From assembly GCA_016165875.1 (NCBI GenBank), contig JABBOT010000016.1:10788063-10852062 (forward strand): DNA of 64,000 bases, read 5' to 3'. The position numbers and the translations under genes are program-made. This DNA is from Acanthopleura granulata (taxonomy: Eukaryota; Mollusca; Polyplacophora; Chitonida; Chitonidae). The first letter of the stretch is position 1, and each line of letters starts with the position of its first letter. Shown one piece after another: positions 1 through 13,336 of the stretch. The notes below the pieces were generated by a model. It did not search any database. It saw only the letters and a program-made list of their open reading frames with translations, and was not told the origin of the DNA.

Positions 1-216
1 GACAATTTTTCTTTGCGAACCTATTTTACTAGACCGATGGTGGGGGCTGGAAGGTGGGGGAATCGAGTTCATATTGTGATTAAGTTTGCCAGATTTCTCT
101 ATTTAATCACATATCTGTTCGTTTTTACCCCTTTGCCAATTTTGTCCAAGCTGGCAGCATCTGTCCATCTGTCCATATTCCTCATAAACCCTCTATCTGT
201 AGAACAGCTTATCTGA
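1..216. other. Noncoding, nothing recognised
   Basis: AT-rich sequence at the left edge. A short open frame here has no recognisable domain, splice context or coding-like composition. Confidence 0.5.
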
Positions 217-592
217 ACTTCACCAAGCTTAATCCACACTTGCACATTGGCATAAGGAAGAACCCTGTTGATTTTCAGCGACCTTGACCTTTTTTCAAGG
301 TCATTGGGAATGTTTAAGTTAAATTTTATAAAAGGCTTGTAAACATGATATCAATAGAACGGTTTAGCGTAAGTTCACCTAACTTACACCATACTTGTAC
401 TTTGGCATAAGGAAGAACCCAGTAATTTTCATTGACCTTGACCATTTTTCTTTAAGGTCATTGTGGTCATTTAAGTTTAATTTTATAAAAGGCTTGTAAA
501 CGCTCTGTCTCTTGAACAGTTTGTCCCAAGTTCGTCAATTTTTATGAATGGCTAGTATTATACATAATCTCTCCTGGAATTTGTATCTTGTT
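217..592 (+). repeat. Dispersed repeat, dimer of ~155-bp units with AAGGTCA palindromes (copy 1)
   Basis: Two head-to-tail units each read roughly 'TTCACCAAGCTTA...CACTTGCAC.TTGGCATAAGGAAGAACCC...ACCTTGACC...AAGGTCATTG...TTTTATAAAAGGCTTGTAAA' (unit starts near 217 and 373). They are followed by a shared tail ending in 'GAATGGCT.GTATTATACATAAT'. The same dimer plus tail recurs at about 3,022-3,412, which shows a dispersed repeat and not local sequence. Each unit contains an inverted pair of nuclear-receptor-like half-sites; perfect TCAAGGTCA cores lie at 295-303 (+) and 433-441 (-). I see no terminal inverted repeats or coding capacity, so the class is unknown. Confidence 0.8.
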
Positions 593-3003
593 ACATTGAA
601 CATGTGCTTACAGGGAAAGACCTCGTAAACATGAACTTAGGGTGAGTGTAATGGTCATCAAAAACTGTATCTGAAAATACCTTGACTACCAGAAAAAATG
701 CAGTCAAGTGTTTTGATTGAATGGTGGGTTTTATGGGCCACATTGGTAAAAGCCAACAGGTACGTGATCTAAAGGAATTTCGCTTTAAGGCTGAGGGATT
801 TTAAGTGCATTGCACGGTATTTTTTGTTGTGTTAAATCTGAATGCATGTTAATGTCTGTGCATACTTTCACCATGGTGATGTCAGCAATGTGACTGAAGA
901 GACACCAGTGCAGTAAGCACAATGAGCAATCTACATGTCCATGTACATGTATGATCATGGATGGCCTTACTGTGTAGTAAATAGAGAAATAAATAAATTT
1001 TCAGTAGCTAAATGTGAATTTCTAGGGTGACATCACAATTGTTTTGTCAGGTACATGTAGAAAAGATGAAATAACTCACATGGTTTACGGATGGAGATTT
1101 GACTATGATCTAGGTATTCAGTATGTTATTCCATGTAAAATGTTACTTTTATGCTGAAACCTTTCAGTTTTCCAGATAAGATGTCAACCTTACTTCCAAA
1201 TAAACCTCAAACACCTTTCTGGGAACTGTCAGAATGAAGATAAATGTGCAGCGTAGTCATTGGGTGATGTTTCAGGTCATTTACTATGCTCATAAGACAG
1301 TCATTTGTTTGCCTCAAAAAATGCACTTTTCATGGGAATGATTGTAGGTTATTTATTAAAATTAGTATCACACATGTAAAATGTCCCGTTAGCACACGTG
1401 GAAATGTACCTGAGCAAGCGATTAAAGCCTGAATTGTGTTATACACATTGTGCAACTTTGAATGACAGAGTGCAGTCATTTAAAATCAGAAATGCAAATA
1501 CATGCTGTATTGTGCATGTAAGATATACTCTATATGTCAGTGTGTATGATTTAGCATAGCACTTTTCACCTTAGGTGGTAATAAGTACATGAATTGAGAA
1601 AATAATTATTAACCTCTTCCCCAATACTAGTGTGGGCTGATTTGATACATGCAGAGAACATTGTTTTGTCTGGGCAGAACAAAAAAATCCCCAAATTCAT
1701 CATTCCTGGAACAGGTCTAAAAGTGGACCAATCACCTTGCAGCAGAGTTGGGTTTGGAAGGCTCAGAGGTATTTTGGGGAGAAAGAGTGGCATTTTTGGT
1801 GTCCTGCAGACTGACAAATTAGGGTACTTGTCTCCACATAATCCTTCACCCTATGTTCACCTGACTAGGATTCTGTTTTTCCCAAAATTATGCCCATTGA
1901 TTTTTGCAGGTTTCTTTGGCTGTGGATTCAACCAACCAGAGCTCCGGGAATCGTGGTGGATTGAGATTTGATCCAATGAACTGTGTCCTTGCTCACTTCA
2001 AAGCACAGTAATTCACATAGAGTTACTGGAATGGATCGACGGACAAAGGTCAGTGCTCCTGTTTGTGTCAGTACTACAGGTAGAGTTATTGTATTACGTA
2101 CAAGAATTGTCTGCCATACGATGATTTGGTGGCCAATGGCATGCCTTTTGTTTGATCAACCCAGTTTATGGTGTATGCTCAGTTTGTCGCGACCCAGTGA
2201 CTTTAATCCAGCGGAGTATCGAGCCATTGTTGACATACTTATCTTACGCCCCCTCTTTCACCACCTCGTGATAGCCTATAAACTATGGGTCATGTTGTTC
2301 GCAACATCTCCGGATATGAAACGTTTGGTGAGGGGTATTTGCCAGGTGCTACACATGAATTCATTAATCAACAACAGTACTACTTCACTGTCTTCAAATG
2401 GCTTGCCAACACCGTGGCAGGGACTGTAAAAGTTAGCGTTTGCACAAGGACGTTGAATAAAAATATGTCAGCTGTGGATATGGTGTTGTAATCAGGCATT
2501 CATTACCAAATGACAAGAATTTAGCCAGAGGTTGAAAACCAGTTGCCTCAGAGAATGTTGATGTCCTGATTCATTAGCATATTCTGTAGCATGTTTAGCA
2601 ATATCTTGGAGTGGTTGTAAATGATGCTGGCAGAGGAACCAGAGACAACATATAACACCCCCTTGTGATGAAGTCCGTGTGAATTTAAGAGCAAATGTTT
2701 GTTTTTATGTTAAGCAGAATCACGGGTGTGCAGTGTGAATATTATTGGTGATGTCACATGCAGGGAAGCTGTTGTCAGTCTTGCTCACTTTTACACAACG
2801 TATTTAGATACTTGTTGTGAGAAATGACATGTGGTTTGCAGTGAAAGCCAAAATATTATTGAACTCTGTTTTGGTAATGTGTTATGTAAAGTGGTGAGCA
2901 AATATTTATGTACTTTTTGCCATTGTCAAGCCAGATATAGGAATTCTGGCGTATCAGGTGATCTGTTATGGTATGAGTAGTATGTTGTTAAGAAAAGAAA
3001 ACT
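593..3003. other. Noncoding stretch, no gene recognised
   Basis: AT-rich sequence with several TACATGTA octamers (944, 1052). Open frames at 1,630-1,971 and 1,983-2,429 have no recognisable motif and no convincing splice signals in a consistent frame. A stretch near 780-830 (GGCTGAGGGATTTTAAGTG...) resembles 3,438-3,480, suggesting that the repeat insertions at 217 and 3,022 share a longer, partly diverged 3' extension. Confidence 0.5.
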
Positions 3004-3021
3004 AAAAAAAAAAAAAAAAAC

Positions 3022-3412
3022 CATACCAAACTTACACCACACTTGCACATTGGCATGCGGAAGACTCCTATTGATTTTCAGTGACCTTGACCTTTTTCCT
3101 TCAAGGTTATTGGGGTCATTAAAGATAAATTTTTTACAAGGCCTGTAATTATGACATCACTAGAACATTTTAGCCTAAGTTCACCAAGCTTACAGCATAC
3201 TTGCACTTTGGCTAAGGAAGAACCCTATTGATTTTCAGTTACCTTGACCTTTTCCTTCAAGGTCATTGGGGTCATTTATGTTGAATTTTATAAAAAGCTT
3301 GTAAAAGCTCTATCTCTTGAACAGTTTGTCCAAAGTTCACCAAATTTTTATCACAGCTGCACAATTTTATGAATGGCTGGTATTATACATAATATCTCTT
3401 GGAGTTTGTATT
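3022..3412 (+). repeat. Dispersed repeat, dimer of ~155-bp units with AAGGTCA palindromes (copy 2)
   Basis: Second copy of the repeat at 217-592, with the same order: unit, unit, tail with 'CTTGAACAGTTTGTCC' and 'GAATGGCTGGTATTATACAT'. It starts directly after a poly(A) run (3,004-3,020). TCAAGGTCA cores lie at 3,082-3,090 (-) and 3,257-3,265 (+). The partner half-sites are degraded (TCAAGGTTA at 3,101). Confidence 0.8.
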
Positions 3413-3825
3413 TATTCATTGCATGGTACGTGTGCTGAAGGCTGAAGGTTTTTAACTGCATTGCATGGTAATTTTGGATGTACTATTCAAATGCTAATAA
3501 TTCTGTAAGAATTGAAGCGAAATATTACTTGGTTAAATTATTTATACAATGGATGTTGTTCTGTTCATATTTACTTCTCAGTTGCAGACTGATAAGTTAT
3601 TGAATAACAGTACGTCATTGTATTTATTGTCCATAATTATTATGTACATAATTTTCAGGGTTGCTCTTTGAACTGGAGTTTGTGCGTTATTCCCAGACCT
3701 CATTGTTTTATTTGTGACAAGCAATATAACTGATGACGCTTGTATGGCTGTTGGCACAGGCCAACAATTGTTGAAGACAACCTGTAATGTGATGTGATGT
3801 GCATATCTAATAACGTTTACCTTGG

Positions 3826-3926
3826 GCATTCCGATTTCTCGCATCCATAAAACTTAAAACTATTGTATAAGTGAAAAATTCAGGAGTACAGCATTAAACA
3901 ACAATTAAATAAATAAGTGAACTCAA
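3826..3926 (+). mobile_element. SINE fragment, family B 3' end
   Basis: The segment carries the shared tail 'TCCATAAAACT...GTGAAAAATTC...GCATTAAACAACAATTAAAT' followed by AAATAAATAAG. The same tail occurs at 59,780-59,855, 63,230-63,285 and 32,980-33,020. Only the 3' part is recognisable here. Confidence 0.65.
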
Positions 3927-6900
3927 CTGAAATTTATTTATTTGTTAAAAGTGATCAATTTATTCATACTGTGCTCATGCCTGGGCTCTCTGGAAATTGA
4001 TTGTGCAGGGTTTTGTTTGATAAGGTCAGATTACATTTTTACCTGAGAGTGATGAAAATGTCACCCAAGGACTCCTACACGTGTATATATGATTGTATGA
4101 AGCAGGGATGAGTGATAGATTCATGGACAGATACATGTTTGTGCAACTGTTCTAGAAAAAATGAGGGAAATAAAATGTAGAAGAAATTTACACCTATGGA
4201 GTTGAGCCCTACCACCTTCCCAGGAACATCAGTGATGTATTCTGTTGCATGGTCCTTCTATATATATATATTACAGGAATTTTATGGATCAGGTAAAAAA
4301 AAAAACAAGACAAATGACAGGGTTGTCAGCAGTTTTCACAGTGTTTCGCTGATATCATGCACACATGTTTGATTTGCTGCCCAGGTCAGAAGCGGGAAGA
4401 AGTTATTTGTTCCATGCTCTGAAGGGCCTTCTATAGGCCCTTAGTCCCCTTCCTTGAGAAACACCAGGCTGACTGACCAGTGGCTGATAGCAATCAGCTT
4501 GATCTTCTGGTCACTCAGGTTGTGGGCCTCTCCTCCCCCTGCACAGCAACACTGCCATAGTTGGTCTAATAGTGAACCTGAGGGATGTCTCAGCAGCTTG
4601 TCATGTAGGATCATGAGAGGAAGTGACCACTGACTGAGATACTTTTTCTGCCTAACCCAGACCTAAGATTTGTAGTTCGTCCTTGCAATTATGTTGAGGA
4701 ATTGTGGGCATACTGCATTTCTGAAATCTTTTTGGTCCAAAATGGCACCCCCAAAACACCCCAGTCAAAATTAAATGTGGTTTCAGGATTTTTACCTGCA
4801 GTTTTGTATATATTAGTGAGAAGCATGACATACATGTAACAGAGAAAAGTGTGTCGACAAATACAGCAAGTTATTACCCCTCTATGTGACAGGTAGTAAA
4901 ATGTAATATTTCTACCCCAGACAGACTAGCGCTGCAGAGACTTAAAAAAGAAAAAAAAACAAAAAACAAAAGAAATATACCGGAGTATTTTATCTGACAA
5001 GTGCAAGTATAGAGAAAACTTGAGGCTCACTCCTTCCGTTGGCCTCAAATGTTACGTCATGAAGATTATTGGGTTGGAAGGGCAGGTAAGATTGAGAAGA
5101 TAATTGTGTTAGTTTATGGCATCAGAAATTTACAAAGGTTAAGGTATATGTATTAAATTTGGCTCTCTTTCTGAGAGCTTTGCAGTGAACAGGGCTAGTG
5201 CCACTGGCTGCGTGTATGGGGGGTGGCCAGTGGGAGGACATACAGGCTGTGAACTGAGTCAATGTATGCATGATGTAAACCTGCACTGTGGGCTCCAGCT
5301 CAACGGCCCTTAGCTTAGTCATCGACAGCTGCGGGTCGATGCCCGCTGCATGTGCCCTCACTTGCAGCTGTTTGTCTCGCGGGCTTTGACCCTGCAGCCT
5401 TGAGGCCAGGTCACTCACTGTTTCATGTCATTGCTGGTCAACAGCAGAATGACCAGTGTGCTGGACCCACAGGAAATCCCCATTACTTGACCAGCTGAAG
5501 TTAATCAGCCTACATATCAGGGTTCTTTCTTCTGCAGGCTGGTGACGCAGCTGAGCAATAATGAGATAGGTGTTCAAATTACTTTCACATTCATTTTCCT
5601 GCTGGTGTAATTTCTGTGAATTTAAACAGTTGTTTCACAGGGCAAATCTTTTATGAAGACTATCAGTTTCACTCCTTTGAAGGCAGGCCTAACCCTTTTA
5701 GAGGCATGTAGTGCATTTTAATTAAGCCTACCAAACAAGATTGGATGTAGTGCATCACTAGTCAACTTCCAAGAATATTTGAAGATTTTTAACTTTTCTG
5801 TCTCCTGAATCTACGAAATTGAATTTTTGAGTTTTGCCCATTTTCAGCACAGAGATACATGTAACACTACAAATATGTATATTTGAAACCAGCTCATCAT
5901 AAAATTACCAAAGTGATGAATTCTTATGCTAATGGACTTGCCAGGTTTCCTCTCATGTACATGTAACAGTAGTTGAAAGAAATGAATATATTTTTGTTTG
6001 CTTATGCAAGTTATGATTCTTTTGAACCTTGAAATTGATTATTTCTGTAAAAACTAGTTCATATTATTGTACACATATTACAGTTATCTCATTTGAAATC
6101 ATTGTAATGGTGTCAGCATAACTTACATGTAAATCTTCGTTTTGTATCTTGTCTCTCAAGTTTATTATCATCCAAAAAGTCATTTAAGTAGTGTACGTCT
6201 GCATCATTTAGGCATAACTTTTTTTCTGATGTATCTGGCAGTCAAGCACTATGTGTACATGAAAACATGGATAGTGGGACAAAAATCGATAATGCTTTGA
6301 AATGATACATACAGGAGGTGTTGTGGTCAGTGGTAGTTATAACAATGCGAACAATGGACAAAGGTGACCATTGTGGTCGTGGCCTGGCACTGAACTCGCA
6401 GCGCGGCTTACCACATCCTTAACTGACCGATAAACTAACCAGTCAGATCAGGTTGTACGTATGGATCTGTTGTAAAACGCTGCTTGTAAACAGACCTATG
6501 TGGTGCCTTTATATAGTCACAGTTTGTGTGGTCAGTTTAGACTAAAGTGTTTTCAGAAGCCTGGTAACAAGAGAAACATACACCTAGAGGGAGTAAGAGT
6601 AACTGGCCAGAATCTTGATAGAAATTCACCGATTCTTATTTTTTAATTGTCAGTAATAATAGCTTCATGATGTATGATATCCTTTGTCCCAGTTGGAGAT
6701 ACATGCAATTTTGCATTAGTACAAGTGATGTTTGGTCTACAAAATTTACAAATAATTTTTTTTTCCTTTCTGCCAAAATGGAAGGAAAGCCATATTCTTT
6801 TGAGTTGAATTGTAGGCGATAACCCAAACCTGTGTAAATATAATGTAGGTCAGAAGGGAATAGTTTAAAAATTATTTGGGCTAATGTAAAAGATGGGGAA

Positions 6901-7558
6901 TTTAAAGAAATTAATGTTGAAAGAGAAATAATAATATCCATTATTCCAAAAATTCCATCAGAATCCTGCTTAAAACTTCGGATCCTTTTCCAGAGGGTGT
7001 TTTTAATTATGATAGCAATAAGATGAAAGAAAACATTCATGGAGCCTCGTCTCATTACTCACTATTGTCTACATTGTACACATAATTGAGTGAAGAGACT
7101 TGGTGTGTGCACCTCGTCACATTTACGTTGTCAGATGAATGCTGGCTGGAAAATGGACAGGTCAAGTGTTTATCCTCTGTCACTCTAACCCTTAAAATTT
7201 GTCACTCAAGAGCTAATTAATAACAGTGCCAACTTTCGAAAAACAAAGCGGCTGTTGAAGATTATTTCAGCAGTACACCAGACTCTTTTCTTCAGTTGGA
7301 AACACCAACTCTGTCCTTGTAAATCTTTTTGCATGATTTGCCTAAAAGTTGTTGGTTGTGAATGGATTAAGAGATGTTATGTGGCTGTAGGCAGTGATTA
7401 CAACAATAAGCTTCTGTTTGTTAAATTAAGTTGTACTGTCTTCATTTATCTGGATGAGATGACATTTTATGGGATTTCTTGCGTGGCCCTTTAAATTATT
7501 AACTGGTTGTAGGTTTCATTCCACTTTGTCTGTGTGTTTATTTCCATGAAGATAAAAT
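3927..7558. other. Noncoding stretch, no gene recognised
   Basis: AT-rich with TACATGTA at about 4,831, 5,856, 5,957 and 6,123. A more GC-rich patch at 5,160-5,420 has a minus-strand open frame (98 codons) and a stem-like GCGGG/CCCGC arm at about 5,332-5,347 that recalls a tRNA T-arm. I cannot assign it and suspect an eroded SINE. Nothing else is supported. Confidence 0.45.
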
Positions 7559-7784
7559 CCCTGAATGACCTAAAATTTCGTCCATGACAAAGATGCTTAT
7601 TTTTCTAGATTGTGTGAGTCCTATTGATTGTAGAAAGCTGCTTGGTGATTGTTTGGAGGGTTAGGTGGTATCCTTCTAGAAAAATGTAAGTTTCAGCTCC
7701 CAGTGTAATTTTTTATGACATTTATTTGTGTCTGAAATGCCGTTTTTGGACAAAATTTTATTTCATTTACAGTAGATGCTGAAG
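7559..7784 (+). mobile_element. MITE, TA-target family (copy a)
   Basis: The left end reads CCCTGAATGACCTAAAATTT and the right end reads ATTTACAG followed by TA, which is the inverse of the left-end consensus (TA)CTGTAAATGACC. The internal sequence (CTGAGAnTCCTATTGA, AGAAAGCTG, TTTGGA, ATCCTTCTGG) is shared with copies at 26,087, 59,963 and 61,320. It is non-coding, about 226 bp. The ends and TA duplication are typical of mariner-derived MITEs; the parent transposon is not in the window. Confidence 0.7.
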
Positions 7785-10700
7785 TAGAGGGAATAAGCCA
7801 AGGACAGCCATATGTTTATTATCCCTTCGTACAACTAGTAGTCATGCAGGACACAAACTATGTGTAGCTACATGTACATGTAAAATATGACAGGGAGCAA
7901 GATCTACATCTTTATTATATTTTTGTCACTTCAGTCTGTTGTCATGACAAAGCAACATCGCCGATACATGTAATATATGTAATATAAATGTAATATATAT
8001 ATGTAATATATGTATATATAATATGTATGTAATATATGCATTGGATGTTTTATATTGGAAGTGAGTGGAAAAAAGTCAAGAATTGTGAATTATTACTTGT
8101 AAATATCAAAATAACTGGTTGTCCTCCTGGCGCACATTAATGGAAATCTGGTTGCCCCACCAAAACATTTAGTCCACTGCCTACAAAAATCCCTTGCCAT
8201 AAAATTTGTTATACTTTAATCAATTAATCAATTATTTCTAAGAAAATTAATGACAAAGAAACAAAATAATGTGTTAGATTTTTTTTTTCTGCATCATTAT
8301 ATTCAGGAGGTACATATTTCTGGCGCTTACCCTTAAATTCATGAATATCCGCAATCATAATTCCAGCCATGGCCAAGACAAGCTGATTGTGAGGTTTCCA
8401 CGTATCAATAAAACAAACATTCATTACAGTTTAGTGGTGGTTTTGTTATAAATCTCCAAAATAGATCTATAGGCTACATGTAATCTGTCATTCATTAGAC
8501 TTGAACTGTTCTCCAAGTGACATGTAACTTTTCACTTCATATTACTTTTTAATTTTAAAATGTCATGAATTATCACTGCGTAAAAATGTGTCAAAGGAAG
8601 CAAACATAATACTGATACCTCAAATGTCAATTCTACTACATCAATGAATGTGTTAACTTTACAAAAAAAAAATGAAGAAAAAAGTTGTCATGTCAGATAT
8701 GAGCAGTAACACAGTGATAGACTCATCATTAGAAACATTACTTTTTACATGAAGTGGATGTACTGCTTTCAGAAACATTTTAATTTAAAAAAGATTGTGT
8801 ATGAGCTGTCATTGTCAGATTGTAAGATGTGTTCAACAATAACGATCATGCTGTGTGCATGGATTCAAGACGATTTAGTCACATTTTATGTGGAATTTTC
8901 CACAGGTGTAGGTCTTTTTTTCTAACATACTGTATCATATATTTGGGCCTTTGTTTTATCTTTTGGTTACCTCCCTTGTATTCTTAGTTCCCCATGCTGT
9001 GAGGAGTATGCATTTCAAACATGGCGATTGGACCTAAAATTTCTTCAAGTTACAACCAGTTTTACGTTCGTGTGGATTTACCAGTGGTGACACATGGGGA
9101 CATCTGCCTGGAATGGATAGCTAAGATGTCCATGAGTATGGACAAACACTGTGTAATGGCTGAAGACTCGATGTATTGAGGACACAACCAGAAATACAGA
9201 GGTGTTTAAGGTAGACTTAGGGAAGACAACAGGGCTGTGATCATATATGTTATCGCAGCTCTGCAGAGCTAACTAGTAGCTAACAAAGTTTACTGGACCC
9301 ATTGGACCCATAAAACCCAAGTTTTATTAGGCTTGGTCTGGTGTACTACCAGGAAAACCAAATGCTGTGGTAAATCAGGTCAGCAATAACTTCATAAGTA
9401 TAAAGTGGTTTATTTGGAAACCTGGTGCCAAAAAATTTCTAGTTGCATGGGATGTGTGTGACCTGTGATGCCTGGCTGAATTTTAGGTTGTCCCGGGACC
9501 CTGGGCAAATGGTTTTACGTCCCGGCTCCTCTAGAACCATACAACTCCCTCGTCCTGTCTATCCTGATCCTAACATACAGAAACATAATTATGCACTAAA
9601 TGTTTATGATTCTCAGACAGGTTTGCTGTCATGTACTTATACACTTTCAGTTTTGCCCCTCCTCGCTCCTGATAAAGTAAACCACTGCATGTACTGTACA
9701 TTGTGGGCATTCATCTAGCCAACCAGCAGTTTTTAGACAAGCAGTAGAGACAGGGGCTAAGCCCAGCAAACAAATGACACTTGTATAAATGTAACATCAG
9801 GTAAATGTGCTGCGAAGCTGTTAGAACCCTACAAAGCCAGCGTCTTATTTAATCAGCCAATGTTTACCTGCACACACGGCCTTATATTTAGCGATGGGAA
9901 TTTCAAATCGGGAACAAGAGACCAGTATGGACCCCCATGTCTCTTTGTTGGTCTACGAGGCGGGTGTTGTTCATTTTTCGATCCATAAAAAATGCTTGAC
10001 GTGCATCAGTTTCCAAATTGTTTGAAGTTTGTGTGAATTTTTTGGCCAAGTCCAAGCACTGCTAGGGGCTGGATAGGCTTTTAGGGTGACTGTTTGGTTT
10101 GATGTTTTGGGAGTTTACGTGGGTGCGTGTGAAAAGTGCATATTTAATTTTAATAACAATAGTGTTTTACAGTCATGGTGTTCCTCCGAAAAAAGAAAAT
10201 AAGGTATGTGGTGCAAGTCACTATCCTTTTCTTTTTTTTTTTTCTTCGTTCCCTCTGGCTTTATTTTGCTTTCTTTTCCTGTCTTTTTTTGTTTTTTGTT
10301 TGTAAATAATTGTGTAAATAATTTGATGGGAATGTTTCATTCTTAGTCTGTGTAATGTAGTCTCTGCTTCATTCCATATAGTCACACAGCTCTCCATTTA
10401 CTGCATTACATGCACATGTTCCATTCACCCAATTGGTAGCATCTATAACTTTTGCCTATATTGAATGAATCACTTGCTACAGAGTTTTCCAAAGGCTTTT
10501 ATTTTGTCTGCATCTGTGGACAACTTTTATCTCTGCCTCTAACATATTACTTAGTTTAAATATGTTCAGGCTGTCTGTAAAAAATTCTTTATTGCTTTGT
10601 CACAGTAAGTAGAGTCGGTCAGTAGGGTAATATTCTTTCTGTATAATGAAATAGGTAATTTTATGGAAATTAACATGGAGATAGAAAAAAAAATTCTGTG

Positions 10701-11056
10701 TAAAGCTCACTGAAAACATTAAAGTAGGTCTGGGCTTTTTTAGTTTCGCTCCGGTTACCTACAAGAGACAAATTTTTAATGGTGGTCTTATTTTCATTTT
10801 GAAACCATCAGACTAGAGTCTGCTAACCAGATGGATAACAGTATGTGACATTACCATTAACATGTTGATTGGAGCTAAAAAGGACAAAGAGAAAAAAAAG
10901 AAGTGTACATAATATGTAAGCTATAAGATGTTTTAGAAAGAAAGCATAGAATTTTTGTATGGACTAGTGTATAAAAGTGACCACAAAAAATTGTGTTTAA
11001 TCCAAGGAGAACACAGTATTGGAAAGGAAGAAAGGCATTTAGGTACTGCACATACA
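7785..11056. other. Noncoding stretch, no gene recognised
   Basis: Mostly AT-rich. A more balanced segment at 9,440-10,050 has some CpGs, a CCAAT motif (about 9,857) and a MEF2-like TTATATTTAG (about 9,890). It has no recognisable protein despite a 91-codon open frame at 9,443-9,718. It could be a regulatory element or unrecognised exon; the evidence is weak. Confidence 0.4.
7960..8042. repeat. ATGTAATAT short tandem repeat
   Basis: Imperfect repetition of ATGTAATAT / ATGTATATA units over about 80 bp, almost entirely A and T with regular G. Confidence 0.8.
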
Positions 11057-11272
11057 CCTTAAATGACCCAAAATTTCCACCAAAAAAGTGCATTTTTAGA
11101 GGCATATTAATGTCAAAAATATTATTTTCGGTGCTTAAAGCTACATTTTTCGAGTAGGATATAAATCTACCCCCTAAACAGACCTCAAAATACATTTCTA
11201 AAATCACCAGAACTCTCATAATCAGTTAAAATAAACAACTTAGTCATGGACAAATTTTTAAGTCATTTAGGG
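11057..11272 (-). mobile_element. MITE, TA-target family (copy b)
   Basis: Inverse copy of the 7,559 element. The left end CCTTAAATGACCCAAAATTT and right end ...AAGTCATTTAGGG form the terminal inverted repeat. The internal GTCCATGACTAAGTTG and AGAGTTCTGGTGATTT (minus strand) match the family. Non-coding. Confidence 0.7.
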
Positions 11273-12842
11273 TAGGTACTTTATTAGGGAAGAAAACCAG
11301 ATTGTCAATTTGTTTCTTATTCTGGGCACATCACCTGCTGGCTGGCAGGCAGCAGGTGCTTGATTACAGGTGTTCCTGACTCGTGCACCAATCAAAGTGT
11401 GACAGTTCTGTGAGCACATCGCACTATGTAAAACTGTGTATGTGTCATTTGAAGTGCACTTTGTCTGTGCCGTATAGCATGTATGTAGAGTAATATACAC
11501 AGTGAAGTTTGCACACTGAGAGATACTACTGGAATGATTATACATGGACTTACAGATAGGTGCATGTACTTGGCCCACACTGGACTTGGAGTTTTCATAG
11601 TCCTCATTGTATTATAAGAAGTTATGCCAGACGATATGAAATTCAAGTTGCTGGATTTAGTTACAATTACATTACATGTACCTGCAGGAGTTTTTGTAGC
11701 TAATTTCTTTTTAGAAACTCAGTTTGAGCAAATCAGAAAATGTGTCGAAATTTATTGAAAACTTTATTTGATGAGGAATCAATACAAAATTTGTCGAAAA
11801 CTCAATTTTGCGATATTTCTCATAGTGGTTACCATGATGAGAATGTTGTCAGAAAAGCCCCTGACATGTATATGCACTTAAACCTGTCCAAACATAGGGA
11901 TTGATTGACTTTTAATGAAAATGAATTACATATACCCATATCTGATGTAGCAACCTGTGCATATACAGATCATTATCATTTCTTATTTTTACTGTCAAAA
12001 GACTGTTAAACCATGGAATAAAAAAAAACTCATGGATGCCCTTAAATTCCTGGAAGTTAAGAAAGTTTGAATACTTGAAGAAACTATTGAAAACAAGGAG
12101 AGGTAGTTTGTCGGAAGTGTGTCTGTTAGGAAATTACCCACCCACAAACCAGACCAAGGTTGCAAATTAAGGTAAAGGACATTTTTTACTTTCTTGGTTC
12201 TTAGAATCTTTGTGAAATTTGGAATTTGTGTCTTTGAGAGCTGCAGGAGTCAGCTGAGATTGTCCTTGAGCTTTTCCGTGATATATGCTCCCCCAAGTTC
12301 TGGATTCTGGTGGTAATTCAGAGAACCACAGCTCCTTATTAGAGGAATAAGGATTTATATAGATCGTCCAGTTAGAATAGCAGTCACAGTTATGTCTGGA
12401 TTCATGATGCTGAGATTTTCTTTCAAATTAATTTTGATCCTGTTGGGGGAGGATGAGTTGACAGGATGAGTTAGGGCTGTATTTGGCCGAGGTCTAGTAC
12501 AGATAAGCTATCAGCAGCAGACAGATTGATGTCAGATGATCAGACACAGTCAGGTGTCAGGTAATGAATGAGAGTCTTCGAGGGCGCATATATTGGCTGA
12601 CCCACTAGCCCCATGATTGACCATTTCTTGGAGCATGTGGCTAAGCGTTTCCTGGAAGGACTGCATGGTCACAGGATGTGAATGCATGGGAATCATTGAT
12701 GAAAAGTCAGGTTAAATATAGCCCAGTCACATCTTTGAAAAATGGTGGAAAAATTCCCTGAAATATAACAAGCCTTCAGATCAGTTATTCAAACTGTCAG
12801 TGTGTGCACCTGTTGTGTCATTTTCGTGATATGTTTTTTTTT

Positions 12843-12860
12843 GGGGGGGGGTTGGGGGGG
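12843..12860 (+). other. G-run, possible quadruplex
   Basis: Nine G, TT, then seven G directly after a T run. Two long G runs can be split into four G-tracts, so an intramolecular quadruplex is possible. It may also be just a slippage-prone homopolymer. Confidence 0.5.
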
Positions 12861-13336
12861 ATAATTAAAGCCATAGATCTAATAGATTCATGCACAGTAT
12901 TGAGTGTATGATGCATCATGGGTATTGTTGGAAACTTTTAGAAGAAAAGAAAAGTCTTGGCTCTGAACTTGAGCACACATGTACATTTCTGCATCTCGGC
13001 TACAATTCCTACATCTTTGCTTGTTCTGTTGCAACCCCTCCCTCTCCCCTGTTGCCCCCTCCCCCGTCCCCTCAGCTTGTAACAGGTCAATGTTATAATG
13101 ACGATTATTTATTTCTAACTATAAACATATGCAATTCATGAACAATCTCACAAGGTTGTTAGTGGACTGATGAAAACACGATAACTCTCTGACTTTCTCT
13201 ACATACATATCTATAAATTTTACCACAAAGAGATATGCATGTAGTTTTGGTTTTAATAAAAGTAATAAATCTTTTATTCCTGACACCTGTCAATATAGAA
13301 CACTGTGTATATGTAAATGTACATTTACATGCTGTC

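Noticed and set aside
5310..5350. tRNA-like T-arm GCGGG-TCGATG-CCCGC
   Set aside because: The loop is one base short and an A-box-like word is too close; no cloverleaf can be formed.
9443..9718. 91-codon frame in a more GC-balanced patch
   Set aside because: No recognised family; the regulatory-looking words nearby are too common in AT-rich DNA to support a call.
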